Below are positions 1-8,480 of a DNA stretch of 64,000 nt, in pieces; position 1 is the first letter of the stretch, and every line of letters starts with the position of its first letter. Below the pieces are notes generated by a model that saw only the letters and a list, made by a program, of their open reading frames with translations, had not been told where the DNA came from and did not search any database. The position numbers and the translations under genes are program-made. The stretch is from Rouxiella sp. S1S-2 (lineage in GTDB: Bacteria; Pseudomonadota; Gammaproteobacteria; Enterobacterales; Enterobacteriaceae), in contig NZ_WFKL01000001.1 of the NCBI RefSeq assembly GCF_009208105.1, positions 4,898,001 through 4,962,000 on the forward strand, in the 5' to 3' direction.

Positions 1-527
1 GCATAACGCATAATCGCATTAGTACGCTGCTGAAGACGTGAAGCAACTTCAAGTCGCCCTGTAGCCTCAACTACTTTAATAGGTACAAGGAGATCGCGTG
101 TGCTGAAACTATCAATACTCCGCTTCCCAATTGCAGGGAACAGATTGTCTTCCAGGCTCTTCAGCACCCTCCGACTGTGTTCCTCTGACCATTTATTGTT
201 AGTTGCATGCCACTCCCTGGCAACTGACTCAAAGGTAATGACCTCTTTCGCCTTCTCCTCCTTTACAGCACGCTTATGCTCGCGAGGATCGATACCAGCA
301 GCAACCAGCTTTCTGGACTCGTCCCTCTTCTGCCTCGCATCGGCTAACGAAGTTTCAGGGTAAACCCCAAACGCCATCAGGTGCTGATTACCACCAAAGC
401 GAAAACGGAACCGCCAGTATTTTGAGCCGTTGGGATGAATAAGCAAAAACATGCCATCCCCATCGACAAGGGTGTACTCCTTTTCCTGCGGTTTTGCAGA
501 ACGCACTTTGATATCTGTCAGAGCCAT
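1..527 (-). CDS. P4-type tyrosine integrase, N-terminal part (cut by window edge)
   Basis: Reading leftward from an ATG at 525-527, about 175 codons stay open to the window edge. The protein begins MALTDIKVRSAKPQEKEYTL and contains GSKYWRFRFRFGG, FGVYPETSLADARQKRDE and a GIDPREHKR-like segment. These are hallmarks of the N-terminal arm-binding domain (DUF4102) and the start of the core-binding domain of P4/CP4-family site-specific recombinases. An AAGGAGAACT ribosome site lies just upstream (531-540). The catalytic R-H-R-Y domain is outside the window. It lies downstream of tRNA-Leu and is transcribed in the same direction, the usual layout at the end of an island integrated at a tRNA 3' end. 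Intactness and cargo cannot be judged. Confidence 0.9.
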   Translation of the reverse strand, partial: MALTDIKVRSAKPQEKEYTLVDGDGMFLLIHPNGSKYWRFRFRFGGNQHLMAFGVYPETSLADARQKRDESRKLVAAGIDPREHKRAVKEEKAKEVITFESVAREWHATNNKWSEEHSRRVLKSLEDNLFPAIGKRSIDSFSTRDLLVPIKVVEATGRLEVASRLQQRTNAIMRY

Positions 528-689
528 AAAAGTTCTCCTTCCATGTGCTGCCGTGAGTATATAAGCATTATCGAACCAGCATATATACTCGGTTCTATAC
601 TCACAAGCATGTTGATGTGGGGTAACTCAGATTGACGTCGGTTGACTGAAAAGGGGGGGAAAGCCTTGCGGGGACTGGATTTTAGACAT

Positions 690-713
690 AAAAAAAGACC
701 TCAGTTGAGGTCT
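690..713 (-). terminator. Rho-independent terminator of tRNA-Leu
   Basis: On the minus strand GACCTCAACTGAGGTC forms a hairpin followed by a run of T residues. It lies 14 bases past the tRNA 3' end and before the integrase gene. Confidence 0.8.
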
Positions 714-726
714 ATTTACATACTAA

Positions 727-745
727 TGGTGCCGAAGGCCGGAAT
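727..745 (-). other. Probable island attachment site at the tRNA 3' end
   Basis: P4-family integrases recombine at the 3' end of tRNA genes, and leuX is a common target in enterobacteria. The integrase lies downstream with the same orientation, so the 3' end of this tRNA should be one attachment site. The other copy would lie left of the window, so the exact core cannot be read here. Confidence 0.4.
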
Positions 746-811
746 CGAACCGGCACGCCTTGCGGCGGTTGATTTTGAATCAACTGCGTCTACCGATTTC
801 GCCACTTCGGC
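727..811 (-). tRNA. leuX: tRNA-Leu (anticodon CAA)
   Basis: An 85-nt class II tRNA runs from GCCGAAG at 811 to an encoded CCA ending at 727. The anticodon stem-loop GTTGA-TTCAAAA-TCAAC gives anticodon CAA, which reads UUG. The long variable arm and the GGTTCGATTCC T-arm are visible, and the acceptor stem closes (GCCGAAG with CTTCGGC). It closely matches E. coli leuX, a known integration site for P4-like islands. Confidence 0.97.
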
Positions 812-841
812 ACTGCTAAGTAGTATACGGAAAACGGGTGC

Positions 842-869
842 ATTATACCTCTCCCGGCCACCCACGCAA
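842..869 (-). promoter_or_regulatory. Sigma-70 promoter of the leucine tRNA
   Basis: On the minus strand a perfect -10 TATAAT (842-847) is spaced 16 bp from TTGCGT (864-869). It lies about 30 bp upstream of the tRNA 5' end, which leaves a short 5' leader for RNase P to remove. Confidence 0.6.
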
Positions 870-984
870 TACTTATCCCTGCATTCTGATGCTAAGTGCT
901 GAAAAAATCGGCACAAATCGACTGTGTGATTGATATTTCGACAAAATAGCGGCCTTTAACGGGAGATAATGCACTATGAAGAGG

Positions 985-1016
985 GTAAAAAAGCCAGTGC
1001 ATTGCTGCACTGGCTT
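985..1016 (-). terminator. Rho-independent terminator after the porin gene
   Basis: On the minus strand GCCAGTGC pairs with GCACTGGC around a short loop and is followed by TTTTTT. It lies about 40 bp beyond the porin stop codon. Confidence 0.85.
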
Positions 1017-1052
1017 GCGTCTTTTACTTAGCCTAAACGCCTGCGGTGGCGA

Positions 1053-2192
1053 TTAGAAATCGTAGAAAACGGTCACCCAGGTAGAGTCAGATTCATTCGG
1101 CGCATTGGCCAGAGTGCGTTCTACGTAAACAGACAAACCGTGGCCGATAGTGACAGCAGAACCCAAATAAACGTGGTTTGCTTCGTAATTCTCGTTACCT
1201 TTAAGTTTCAGGGAATCTGCCGCAACGTAAGGTTGAATAGATTTCAGGAAAGGCTTATCGATATTAAAGGTATAACCGGCAAATCCTTCTACGCCGTAGC
1301 CAGCGCCCGCGAAGAAGTTGTCCTGATTAATAGCATCATGATGGCTTGGCACGAAATTATCATAGTAGCTGCCAGTGGTAACCAAATACCAGTTGCCCGG
1401 CTGCCAGGTCAACGCGGTACCGGAAAGCTGTTGGTGATATTGCTTTTGATTATTGTCGCTGTCTTTTATGTACGCATTCGTAACGCTGTATGCGGTACTC
1501 CAGGTCAGCTCTTTGGTAATCGCATAATCAATACCTAAGCCACCACCGCCTGAACGACGATAGTGCAGTTCGTCGGTCACCGCTGTTTCGGTTTCCGGCA
1601 ACAAATAGTTGGCTGTTAATTTAACCGGACCAAAGGTATTTTCGTATTTAATGCTGTTTTTAGGACGGTTACTGCCGTCGTAATCACCGGAAACGCCTAC
1701 GCCTTCGCCTGCTGCGTGGGCATCGTTGTCCCACATGTCGCTTTTAATTCCGACAACGGAATAATAAAGGCCGAACTGTTGTCCGTAGGTCAATTTACCG
1801 TAACGGTCGTCCTGCACGCCATAATAAAGCTGACGTTTTTTGTCACGGTTAGTGCCTTGGTCGTAGCCAGATTTAATATCGAGCAGGTGATACATGTTCA
1901 CACCCAGCTCGTAGTAACCCACTACGGAGGTATGGTCACTCAGCGCATAGTTGCCGCTGAAGCGAAAACGGGTGCCGCCGTCGTGGCCACTGGAATCACC
2001 GTGCGTTTTATTTTTGGTATTTTCAAAAATCCACTCGGGACGAATACTGCCACCCACCTGCAAACTTAATGGAGCAAGTAAGGAATCACTTTGCTTATTC
2101 TTTTCTAAAACGGTTATTTCAGCCTGAGCACTGGCTGAAAGCACCGATAAAATAACGCCGCCAACGATGATTGGCGCTTTTAAATTACGCAT
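1053..2192 (-). CDS. General outer-membrane porin (OmpC/OmpF-like superfamily)
   Basis: This encodes a 379-residue precursor. The start at 2192 is chosen over an upstream in-frame codon because GGAGACAG precedes it and MRNLKAPIIVGGVILS.. gives a clean signal peptide ending ASAQA (about residue 24). The mature protein has alternating beta-strand character, the porin-type segments TRFRFSGNYALSDH, YYELGVN and KLTYGQQFG, many aromatic girdle residues, and the C-terminal Phe needed for BAM-dependent insertion. It should form a trimeric diffusion channel in the outer membrane. The solute cannot be named from sequence. The gene is monocistronic, with its own terminator and a long AT-rich upstream region suited to regulation. 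Confidence 0.85.
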   Translation of the reverse strand: MRNLKAPIIVGGVILSVLSASAQAEITVLEKNKQSDSLLAPLSLQVGGSIRPEWIFENTKNKTHGDSSGHDGGTRFRFSGNYALSDHTSVVGYYELGVNMYHLLDIKSGYDQGTNRDKKRQLYYGVQDDRYGKLTYGQQFGLYYSVVGIKSDMWDNDAHAAGEGVGVSGDYDGSNRPKNSIKYENTFGPVKLTANYLLPETETAVTDELHYRRSGGGGLGIDYAITKELTWSTAYSVTNAYIKDSDNNQKQYHQQLSGTALTWQPGNWYLVTTGSYYDNFVPSHHDAINQDNFFAGAGYGVEGFAGYTFNIDKPFLKSIQPYVAADSLKLKGNENYEANHVYLGSAVTIGHGLSVYVERTLANAPNESDSTWVTVFYDF

Positions 2193-2759
2193 TACCCTGT
2201 CTCCAACAATATTATTTTTGTTATTTAGTGAAATATGGTGTTGCACCACGCATAAATATTTAACATAGCTGTGATAGGGGGAAAAGCATTTAATGTGACG
2301 ACAGATGCGTTTTAAGTCGAATTTATGGGTGATTTTTTAATCAAAATGGTTTAAAACTGTAATTATCAGCAACCGAAAATATATTGTTGTGTGAAATAAA
2401 AGCAGAATGTTTTAATAGTCGTCAATTCGGTCAGGTGAATAAGTTCACGATGGACATAATTAATTACAAAGTTAAGCAGCGCATCCCTGTCAATCTATTA
2501 ATCCATTACCCTTTCGCCTCAGCAATTAGCCCATATTTATTCGGCGTAAACACGACTAATAATAGACTGACAAATACTCGAGTTGTATGAATAACACGCA
2601 ACTGCTGTGCCCTAATACCGTTAATGGCCGGCAGGAGGGCGTTTTGGGCCGATAACGAACGCCGCAACTGTAAATTTTTGCTCAAGCCGCGATTTCCTCA
2701 TGCGGTTCTTCGCGTATCACATTAAGATAAATTCACTCTTGCCCTTTACCGCTTTTAGA
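2193..2759. other. AT-rich divergent intergenic region, porin/ampH
   Basis: About 570 bp separate the divergent porin and ampH starts. The region is strongly AT-rich and must hold both promoters. A 68-codon open frame at 2384-2590 has no ribosome site and no recognisable product. I see no convincing operator. Confidence 0.5.
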
Positions 2760-3908
2760 ATGGATACGCGTTCGTTGAAAAAATTATCCCTATCGCTGTT
2801 AGCCATAGCCTTTGCCAGCATGCCTTTACTGAGTCAGGCGCAGACCCAACGTCTTGCCACTCAGGTGGTCGATGACCACGCAGAACATATCTTTTACGGT
2901 AGCGGCGCGATGGGCATGGCCATCGTCGTCGTCGATAACAATCAGCAGGTTTTCCGCAGCTTTGGCGAAATTAAACCCGGCTCAGGTATTCGTCCACGCG
3001 AAGACTCGCTGATTCGAATCGCCTCGCTGACCAAGCTGATGACCAGTGAAGTGCTGGTGAAGCTGGCGCAACAGGGCACGGTAAAAATCACCGATCCGTT
3101 GCGAAAATATGCGCCAGCCAACGCCTTTGTTCCCTATTACAGTCCCACTACGCCCATTACGCTGTTGAATCTGGCGACTCACACCAGTGGTCTGCCTCGC
3201 GAACAGCCGGGCGGCGCGGCGCATCGTGCTGTGTTTACCTGGCCGAATCGTGCCGAGCGCTGGAGCTGGCTGCAAACGGCGAAAATGACCGTGCCGCCGA
3301 GTGCCTATGCGTCTTACTCCAATTTGGGCTTTGATCTGCTTTCCGATGCGCTGTCGAATGCGGCCCGTAAACCCTATCCGCAGCTGTTCCGCGAGTTAAT
3401 TACCCAGCCAAACGGCATGGTGGATACCACCTATACGCCTACTCAGTCACAGTGTTCGCGGCTGATGGAAGGCCTGCGCCCGAGTCCTTGCATAAATACT
3501 ACGGCAGCGACAGGCAGCGGCGGCGTGTATTCAACGCCTGCCGATATGGGCCGCTGGATGAAGCAGTTCTTGCCTACGGCCTCTGGACAGCAAAATGCGA
3601 CCGCCGCATTGGCGCAGAAGATGTATTTCCGCCGTACCGATCTGGTGTCGTTAAAAGGCATGGACGTTCCCGGTCAGGCTTACGAGCTGGGCATGGGGTG
3701 GGTCACTATGGCGCCGTCTCCACTGTGGCCAAGGATTATTCAGAAAACCGGCGGCGGGGGCGGATTTATCACTTATATGGCGATGGTTCCGCAGCGCGGC
3801 GTAGGCGTCTTTATTGTGGTAACGCGCTCGGAGTTAACCAAGTTTAAAAATATGAGCGACGGCGTGAACGATTTGGTTGCAGATTTAGTGCGCAATAACG
3901 AAATATAG
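2760..3908 (+). CDS. ampH: D-Ala-D-Ala carboxypeptidase/endopeptidase AmpH
   Basis: This is a class C beta-lactamase-fold, low-molecular-weight penicillin-binding protein of 382 residues (E. coli AmpH has 385). AmpH trims peptidoglycan peptides in the periplasm and assists recycling. The active-site motifs are present: S89-L-T-K92, Y186-S-N and K329-T-G followed by GGGG. The segments DHAEHIFYGSGAMGMAIVV and FKNMSDGVNDLV are near-identical to E. coli AmpH. The start at 2760 places a good signal peptide (cleavage after SQA) at the N-terminus. An alternative ATG at 2700 adds 20 residues, and neither has a strong ribosome site. The gene is not in its E. coli context. Confidence 0.93.
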   Translation: MDTRSLKKLSLSLLAIAFASMPLLSQAQTQRLATQVVDDHAEHIFYGSGAMGMAIVVVDNNQQVFRSFGEIKPGSGIRPREDSLIRIASLTKLMTSEVLVKLAQQGTVKITDPLRKYAPANAFVPYYSPTTPITLLNLATHTSGLPREQPGGAAHRAVFTWPNRAERWSWLQTAKMTVPPSAYASYSNLGFDLLSDALSNAARKPYPQLFRELITQPNGMVDTTYTPTQSQCSRLMEGLRPSPCINTTAATGSGGVYSTPADMGRWMKQFLPTASGQQNATAALAQKMYFRRTDLVSLKGMDVPGQAYELGMGWVTMAPSPLWPRIIQKTGGGGGFITYMAMVPQRGVGVFIVVTRSELTKFKNMSDGVNDLVADLVRNNEI

Positions 3909-3935
3909 CGGCACGTTTTTGGAACGCAAAAAGTA

Positions 3936-3966
3936 AAAAAGCAGCTCAATGAGCTGCTTTTTTTTA
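3936..3966. terminator. Bidirectional terminator between ampH and lptG
   Basis: AAAGCAGCTC-AAT-GAGCTGCTTT is flanked by A and T runs, so it can terminate both convergent transcripts. Confidence 0.85.
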
Positions 3967-3982
3967 AACCGTATCCGCCTGT

Positions 3983-5053
3983 CTAACTGCGTTTTAACAA
4001 CAGATAGATACTGATCACCATGAACAGGCCGCTCGGTAACACGGCGCCCAGCAGCGGTGGAATATTATAAACCAGGCTTAGCGGACCGAAAATCTGGTCA
4101 AGCACGTAGAATAAGAACCCGAAGCAGATACCGGTTACCACTCTCACGCCCATGGGCACGCTACGTAGCGGTCCAAAAATAAACGACAGCGCCATCAGCA
4201 TCATCACCGCCACCGACAGCGGAGCAAATATTTTACGCCACATATTCAACTGGTAGCGCTTGGCTTCTTGCCCGCTCTGCTTGAGATATTTAACGTAGTT
4301 GTACAGGCCGCTGATGGAGAGTGAGTCAGGGTCAAGAGCCACGACGCCAAGCTTGTCAGGCGTCAGGTTGGTCTTCCATTCACCGCTCAGAGTCTGTGAA
4401 CCCGTTATCTGCGTTGGGCTGCCTAACACGGATTCATCCACCTGCGATAATTGCCAGCCGCCGTTCTCATACTGGGCAGAGGTAGCGTAGCGAACCGACA
4501 GCAGTTTGTTTTTATCATCGAAATGATAGATATTTACGCCGCTGATTTCGTTATCGCCAGTGACGTGCTCGATAAAGATAAAATCGTGGCCGTCTTTCGC
4601 CCACAGACCGTTTTGCGTGGAAAGAAGCGATCCGCCAAACATCTGCTGCGCACGGTAATTGCGCGCCATCTGTTCGCCCTGCGGAGACACCCACTCGCCA
4701 ATCGCCATGGTCAGCAGCACCAGCGGAATGGCTGTTTTCATTACTGAAGTGGCCACCTGCATGCGGGTAAAACCAGAGGCTTGCATTACCACCAGTTCAC
4801 TGCGGGTAGCCAACGTACCCAGCCCCAACAGCGCACCGAGCAGGGCGGCCATCGGGAAGAAAATTTCGATATCTTTTGGCACGCTGAGCAGCGTGTACAG
4901 TCCAGCATCAAGCGCAGAATAACTGCCCTGGCCCACTTTACGCAGCTGATCGACAAACTTGATGATCCCTGAGAGGGAAACCAGCATGAATAACGTCATC
5001 ATGATGGTGTTGAAAATAGTGCGTCCGATATATCGGTCTAAAACGCCAAACAT
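3983..5053 (-). CDS. lptG: LPS export ABC transporter permease LptG
   Basis: This 356-residue inner-membrane subunit of the LptB2FG transporter extracts lipopolysaccharide from the inner membrane and passes it to LptC/LptA. It has the YjgP/YjgQ layout: MFGVLDRYIGRTIF amphipathic start, three membrane helices, a large periplasmic jellyroll domain (roughly residues 125-265), then three more helices. It is the second gene of the lptFG operon. Its ATG overlaps the lptF stop by one base, indicating translational coupling. The length matches the family. Confidence 0.97.
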   Translation of the reverse strand: MFGVLDRYIGRTIFNTIMMTLFMLVSLSGIIKFVDQLRKVGQGSYSALDAGLYTLLSVPKDIEIFFPMAALLGALLGLGTLATRSELVVMQASGFTRMQVATSVMKTAIPLVLLTMAIGEWVSPQGEQMARNYRAQQMFGGSLLSTQNGLWAKDGHDFIFIEHVTGDNEISGVNIYHFDDKNKLLSVRYATSAQYENGGWQLSQVDESVLGSPTQITGSQTLSGEWKTNLTPDKLGVVALDPDSLSISGLYNYVKYLKQSGQEAKRYQLNMWRKIFAPLSVAVMMLMALSFIFGPLRSVPMGVRVVTGICFGFLFYVLDQIFGPLSLVYNIPPLLGAVLPSGLFMVISIYLLLKRS

Positions 5054-6147
5054 CAGGCCGCTCCTCTAAAACGTGCACGTATCCTGCGGGCCGGAAGGGT
5101 ATCCCATACATTGAGCACCACGGCCAACGCGAGATAGGCCAGGTTGGTTACCCACATCCAGATCATAGGATCCAGTTTTCCTTTCTCTGCGTTAGACCTC
5201 AGTGAGCTCTGCAACAGGAAGAAAATCAAATAGAGGAAGATGGCCGGCAACATACTTAAGACGCGGCCCTGACGCGGATTCACCACCGAGAGCGGTACTA
5301 CCATTAACGCCATAATAAAGACTGAAACCACCAGCGTCAGACGCCAATGGAACTCGGCGCGCGCCTCTTTGGCGGTGGAATGCCACAGCGAGGTCATGCT
5401 CATTTGCTCGGCGTCGCTGCTGTCTAGTTCAACCGTTCGATGGCCGATAACCGCCAGATAGTCCGTGAAGTCAGTAATGCGGAAATCACGCAACAGCGCA
5501 GTGCCTTCGTAGCGCGTGCCGGTATCAAGCGTGACCTGCTGAGAGCCGTCCGGGCGCTGGTCCATGTGGCCTTTAGCCGCCACCACAACAGAAGGACGCT
5601 GATTGCCGTTTGGCCGCAGCTGCGCCAAAAACACATTGTGGAACTCTTTACCGCGCACGTTGCCCACAAACAGCACCGAATTGCCGTCCTGTGAAGGCGT
5701 AAACTGGCCCGCTACCATCGCCGCCATGCTGGGGTTGGCTTTCGCTTCGGCCATCACTTCGTCTTGATGTTTCGATGACCACGGACCCGCCCAAAATGCG
5801 TTAATACCGGCAAAAACGGAGGTAAACAGCGCCAGAAGCATGGCAGCAACGATTAATGACCTTTTACCGAGTCCGCAGGCGTGCATAACAGTGATTTCAC
5901 TGTCAGTATAGAGCTTGCCCAAAGTCATCAACAGACCCAGGAACAGACTTAGCGGCAGGATGAGTTGAGCCATCTCGGGTATGCCTAACCCAAGAAGCTG
6001 AATGACTAAATTTGTCGGGATATCGCCATCAACTGCCGCACCCAGTATCCTGACCAGCTTCTGACAAAAGAAGATGAGCAGCAGAATAAACAGGATCGCA
6101 ATTTGGCTCTTGAAGGTTTCCCTAACCAGATATCTAATGATGATCAC
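5053..6147 (-). CDS. lptF: LPS export ABC transporter permease LptF
   Basis: This 364-residue partner of LptG is almost collinear with E. coli LptF: MIIIRYLVRET start, FFCQKLVRILGAAVDGDIP, EITVMHACGL, and MVVPLSVVNPRQGRV in the fourth helix. It has three N-terminal membrane helices, a periplasmic jellyroll domain and three C-terminal helices. It is transcribed divergently from pepA across a 278-bp spacer that must hold both promoters. It is expected to be essential. Confidence 0.97.
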   Translation of the reverse strand: MIIIRYLVRETFKSQIAILFILLLIFFCQKLVRILGAAVDGDIPTNLVIQLLGLGIPEMAQLILPLSLFLGLLMTLGKLYTDSEITVMHACGLGKRSLIVAAMLLALFTSVFAGINAFWAGPWSSKHQDEVMAEAKANPSMAAMVAGQFTPSQDGNSVLFVGNVRGKEFHNVFLAQLRPNGNQRPSVVVAAKGHMDQRPDGSQQVTLDTGTRYEGTALLRDFRITDFTDYLAVIGHRTVELDSSDAEQMSMTSLWHSTAKEARAEFHWRLTLVVSVFIMALMVVPLSVVNPRQGRVLSMLPAIFLYLIFFLLQSSLRSNAEKGKLDPMIWMWVTNLAYLALAVVLNVWDTLPARRIRARFRGAA

Positions 6148-6425
6148 GCTGAATACGCCTGTGAAAACTTGTCTTTTTGCAGGAAAATCGATAATTTCAT
6201 CGCTAATCCGTCATTTTTTCTCATCATATGGCAACCTTCACAGCTAAAATAGTATTACAACACCGTAAAATTAGGTGACCTATAGGAAGATGCTTATAGC
6301 CGCCAAAATAAAATTTCTACGCCGTATAGGTTAACACAGGTCATTATATCAATGACGGGAGAGTGTAACGGAAGCGCTATTCTATCCGTACCCCCCGCCT
6401 TTGTCTTTAAGATTCAGGAGAGTGC

Positions 6426-7937
6426 ATGGAGTTCAGTGTAAAAAGCGGTAGCCCGGAAAAACAGCGCAGTGCCTGTATTGTAGTCGGCGTTTTCGAACCT
6501 CGCCGCCTGTCACCTATGGCTGAACAGCTCGACAAGATCAGCAACGGGTACATCAGCGCCCTGCTCCGCCGCGGTGAACTGGAAGGAAAAGTGGGACAGA
6601 CCCTGTTCCTGCACCATGTTCCAAACATTCTGTCCGAGCGTATCTTGCTGGTAGGCTGCGGTAAAGAACGTGAACTCGACGAGCGCCAGTATAAGCAGGT
6701 TATTCAGAAAACGATCAACGCCCTGAATGAAACCGGTTCTATGGAAGCCGTTTGCTTCCTCACCGAGCTTCACGTTAAAGGACGTAATACCTACTGGAAA
6801 GTTCGTCAGGCGGTAGAGACCTCAAAAGAGTCGCTCTACACCTTTGACCAGCTTAAAACCAACCGCGTTGAGCCGCGCCGTCCGCTGCGTAAAATGGTCT
6901 TTAACGTGCCGACTCGCCGTGAGCTTAACAGCGGTGACCGCGCCATTGCGCACGGTCTGGCAATCTCTTACGGCGTTAAAGCAGCCAAAGATTTGGGCAA
7001 CATGCCGCCTAACATCTGTAACGCGGCTTACCTCGCCTCACAGGCGCGCCAGCTGGCCGACGCATTCAGCTCCAACATCACCACCCGCGTCATCGGCGAG
7101 CAGCAGATGAAAGAGCTGGGCATGAACGCCTACCTCGCCGTAGGTCAGGGTTCGCAAAACGAATCGTTGATGTCGGTGATGGAATATAAAGGTAATCCTA
7201 ATGCCGACGCTAAGCCGATCGTGCTGGTGGGTAAAGGGCTGACCTTCGATTCCGGCGGTATCTCCATTAAGCCAGCGGCCGACATGGACGAAATGAAGTA
7301 TGACATGTGCGGTGCAGCCACAGTCTACGGCGTGATGCGCGTTGTGGCCGAGCTGAAATTGCCGTTAAACGTGGTGGGCGTGTTGGCCGGTTGTGAAAAC
7401 ATGCCGGGCAGTCGCGCATTCCGTCCGGGCGACATTTTAACGACCATGTCAGGCAAAACCGTTGAAGTGCTGAATACCGACGCTGAAGGCCGTCTGGTGC
7501 TGTGCGACGCGTTGACCTACGTTGAGCGTTTCGACCCTGAGCTGGTCATAGACGTCGCCACGCTGACCGGCGCCTGCGTCATTGCGCTGGGTCATCACAT
7601 CACCGGCCTGCTGTCTAACCACAATCCGCTGGCCCACGAGCTTATCACTGCCTCCGAACAGGCCGGTGACCGCGCGTGGCGTCTGCCGATGGGCGACGAG
7701 TACGACGAACAGCTGCAGTCCAACTTTGCCGATATGGCTAACATCGGCGGTCGTCCGGGCGGTGCGATTACCGCAGGCGTGTTCCTGTCGCACTTTGCAG
7801 AAAAGTACAACTGGGCGCACCTCGACATCGCCGGTACCGCTTGGCGTTCAGGCAAAAACAAAGGAGCAACGGGTCGCCCTGTTTCTCTGCTGTCCCAGTT
7901 CCTGTTGAACCGTGCTGGTCTTAACGGCGACGATTAA
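6426..7937 (+). CDS. pepA: Leucyl aminopeptidase PepA (also a DNA-binding XerCD accessory factor)
   Basis: This 503-residue M17 aminopeptidase has the same length and numbering as E. coli PepA. The metal and catalytic residues are in place: K270 and D275 in GKGLTFDSG, and NTDAEGRL near 350. It cleaves N-terminal residues using two divalent metals as a hexamer. In E. coli it also binds DNA at cer sites and represses carAB in pyrimidine control, which fits the nearby pyrBI and argI only loosely. The ATG at 6426 follows CAGGAGAGTGC. Confidence 0.98.
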   Translation: MEFSVKSGSPEKQRSACIVVGVFEPRRLSPMAEQLDKISNGYISALLRRGELEGKVGQTLFLHHVPNILSERILLVGCGKERELDERQYKQVIQKTINALNETGSMEAVCFLTELHVKGRNTYWKVRQAVETSKESLYTFDQLKTNRVEPRRPLRKMVFNVPTRRELNSGDRAIAHGLAISYGVKAAKDLGNMPPNICNAAYLASQARQLADAFSSNITTRVIGEQQMKELGMNAYLAVGQGSQNESLMSVMEYKGNPNADAKPIVLVGKGLTFDSGGISIKPAADMDEMKYDMCGAATVYGVMRVVAELKLPLNVVGVLAGCENMPGSRAFRPGDILTTMSGKTVEVLNTDAEGRLVLCDALTYVERFDPELVIDVATLTGACVIALGHHITGLLSNHNPLAHELITASEQAGDRAWRLPMGDEYDEQLQSNFADMANIGGRPGGAITAGVFLSHFAEKYNWAHLDIAGTAWRSGKNKGATGRPVSLLSQFLLNRAGLNGDD

Positions 7938-8003
7938 TCGCCCACTGCTGTAAACCCATCCTTCACCGCCTTGTGCGCGGGAGGATGGCGTTAGGAAGAC
8001 ACC

Positions 8004-8471
8004 ATGAAACAGGCTACATTTTTTCTTCTCGACTCACCCGACGCCGCAGACGGGCTCAGCAGCCACGAGGCGCTGGCGTGCCAGATTGCCGCGCTGCGCT
8101 ACCGTGCGGGTCAACGCGTGCTTATCGCCTGCGAAGATCAACCGCAGGCAGAGCGCTTGGATGAGGCGCTGTGGAAACGTGATGCCGACCAGTTTGTGCC
8201 ACACAATCTGGCGGGAGAAGGCCCGAGATTTGGCGCCCCCGTCGAGCTTTGCTGGCCCGGAAAACGTGGAAATGCCCCGCGAGATTTGCTGATTAGCCTG
8301 CTTGGACAATTTGCAGATTTTGCCACCGCTTTCCATGAAGTGGTAGACTTCGTTCCTTACGAAGATTCTTTAAAGCAGCTGGCGCGCGATCGCTACAAAG
8401 CCTATCGCAGCGTCGGCTTCAATTTGACCACGGCGACACCGCCTGCGGCCAATACAACGACTACAGACTAA
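8004..8471 (+). CDS. holC: DNA polymerase III subunit chi
   Basis: This 155-residue HolC begins MKQATFFLL and carries the family segments RAGQRVLIAC, QFVPHNLAGEGP and PVELCWPG. Chi links the clamp loader (through psi) to single-strand binding protein at the replication fork. It lies 66 bp after pepA and only 9 bp before valS, the usual enterobacterial order, so co-transcription is likely. The C-terminal tail is Ala/Thr-rich and probably disordered. Confidence 0.95.
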   Translation: MKQATFFLLDSPDAADGLSSHEALACQIAALRYRAGQRVLIACEDQPQAERLDEALWKRDADQFVPHNLAGEGPRFGAPVELCWPGKRGNAPRDLLISLLGQFADFATAFHEVVDFVPYEDSLKQLARDRYKAYRSVGFNLTTATPPAANTTTTD

Positions 8472-8480
8472 CGAAGCGAA

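Noticed and set aside
435..635. 66-codon plus-strand frame
   Set aside because: It lies antisense to the integrase gene and its promoter, with no ribosome site.
2384..2590. 68-codon plus-strand frame in the porin-ampH spacer
   Set aside because: No ribosome site, no recognisable sequence, AT-rich random composition.
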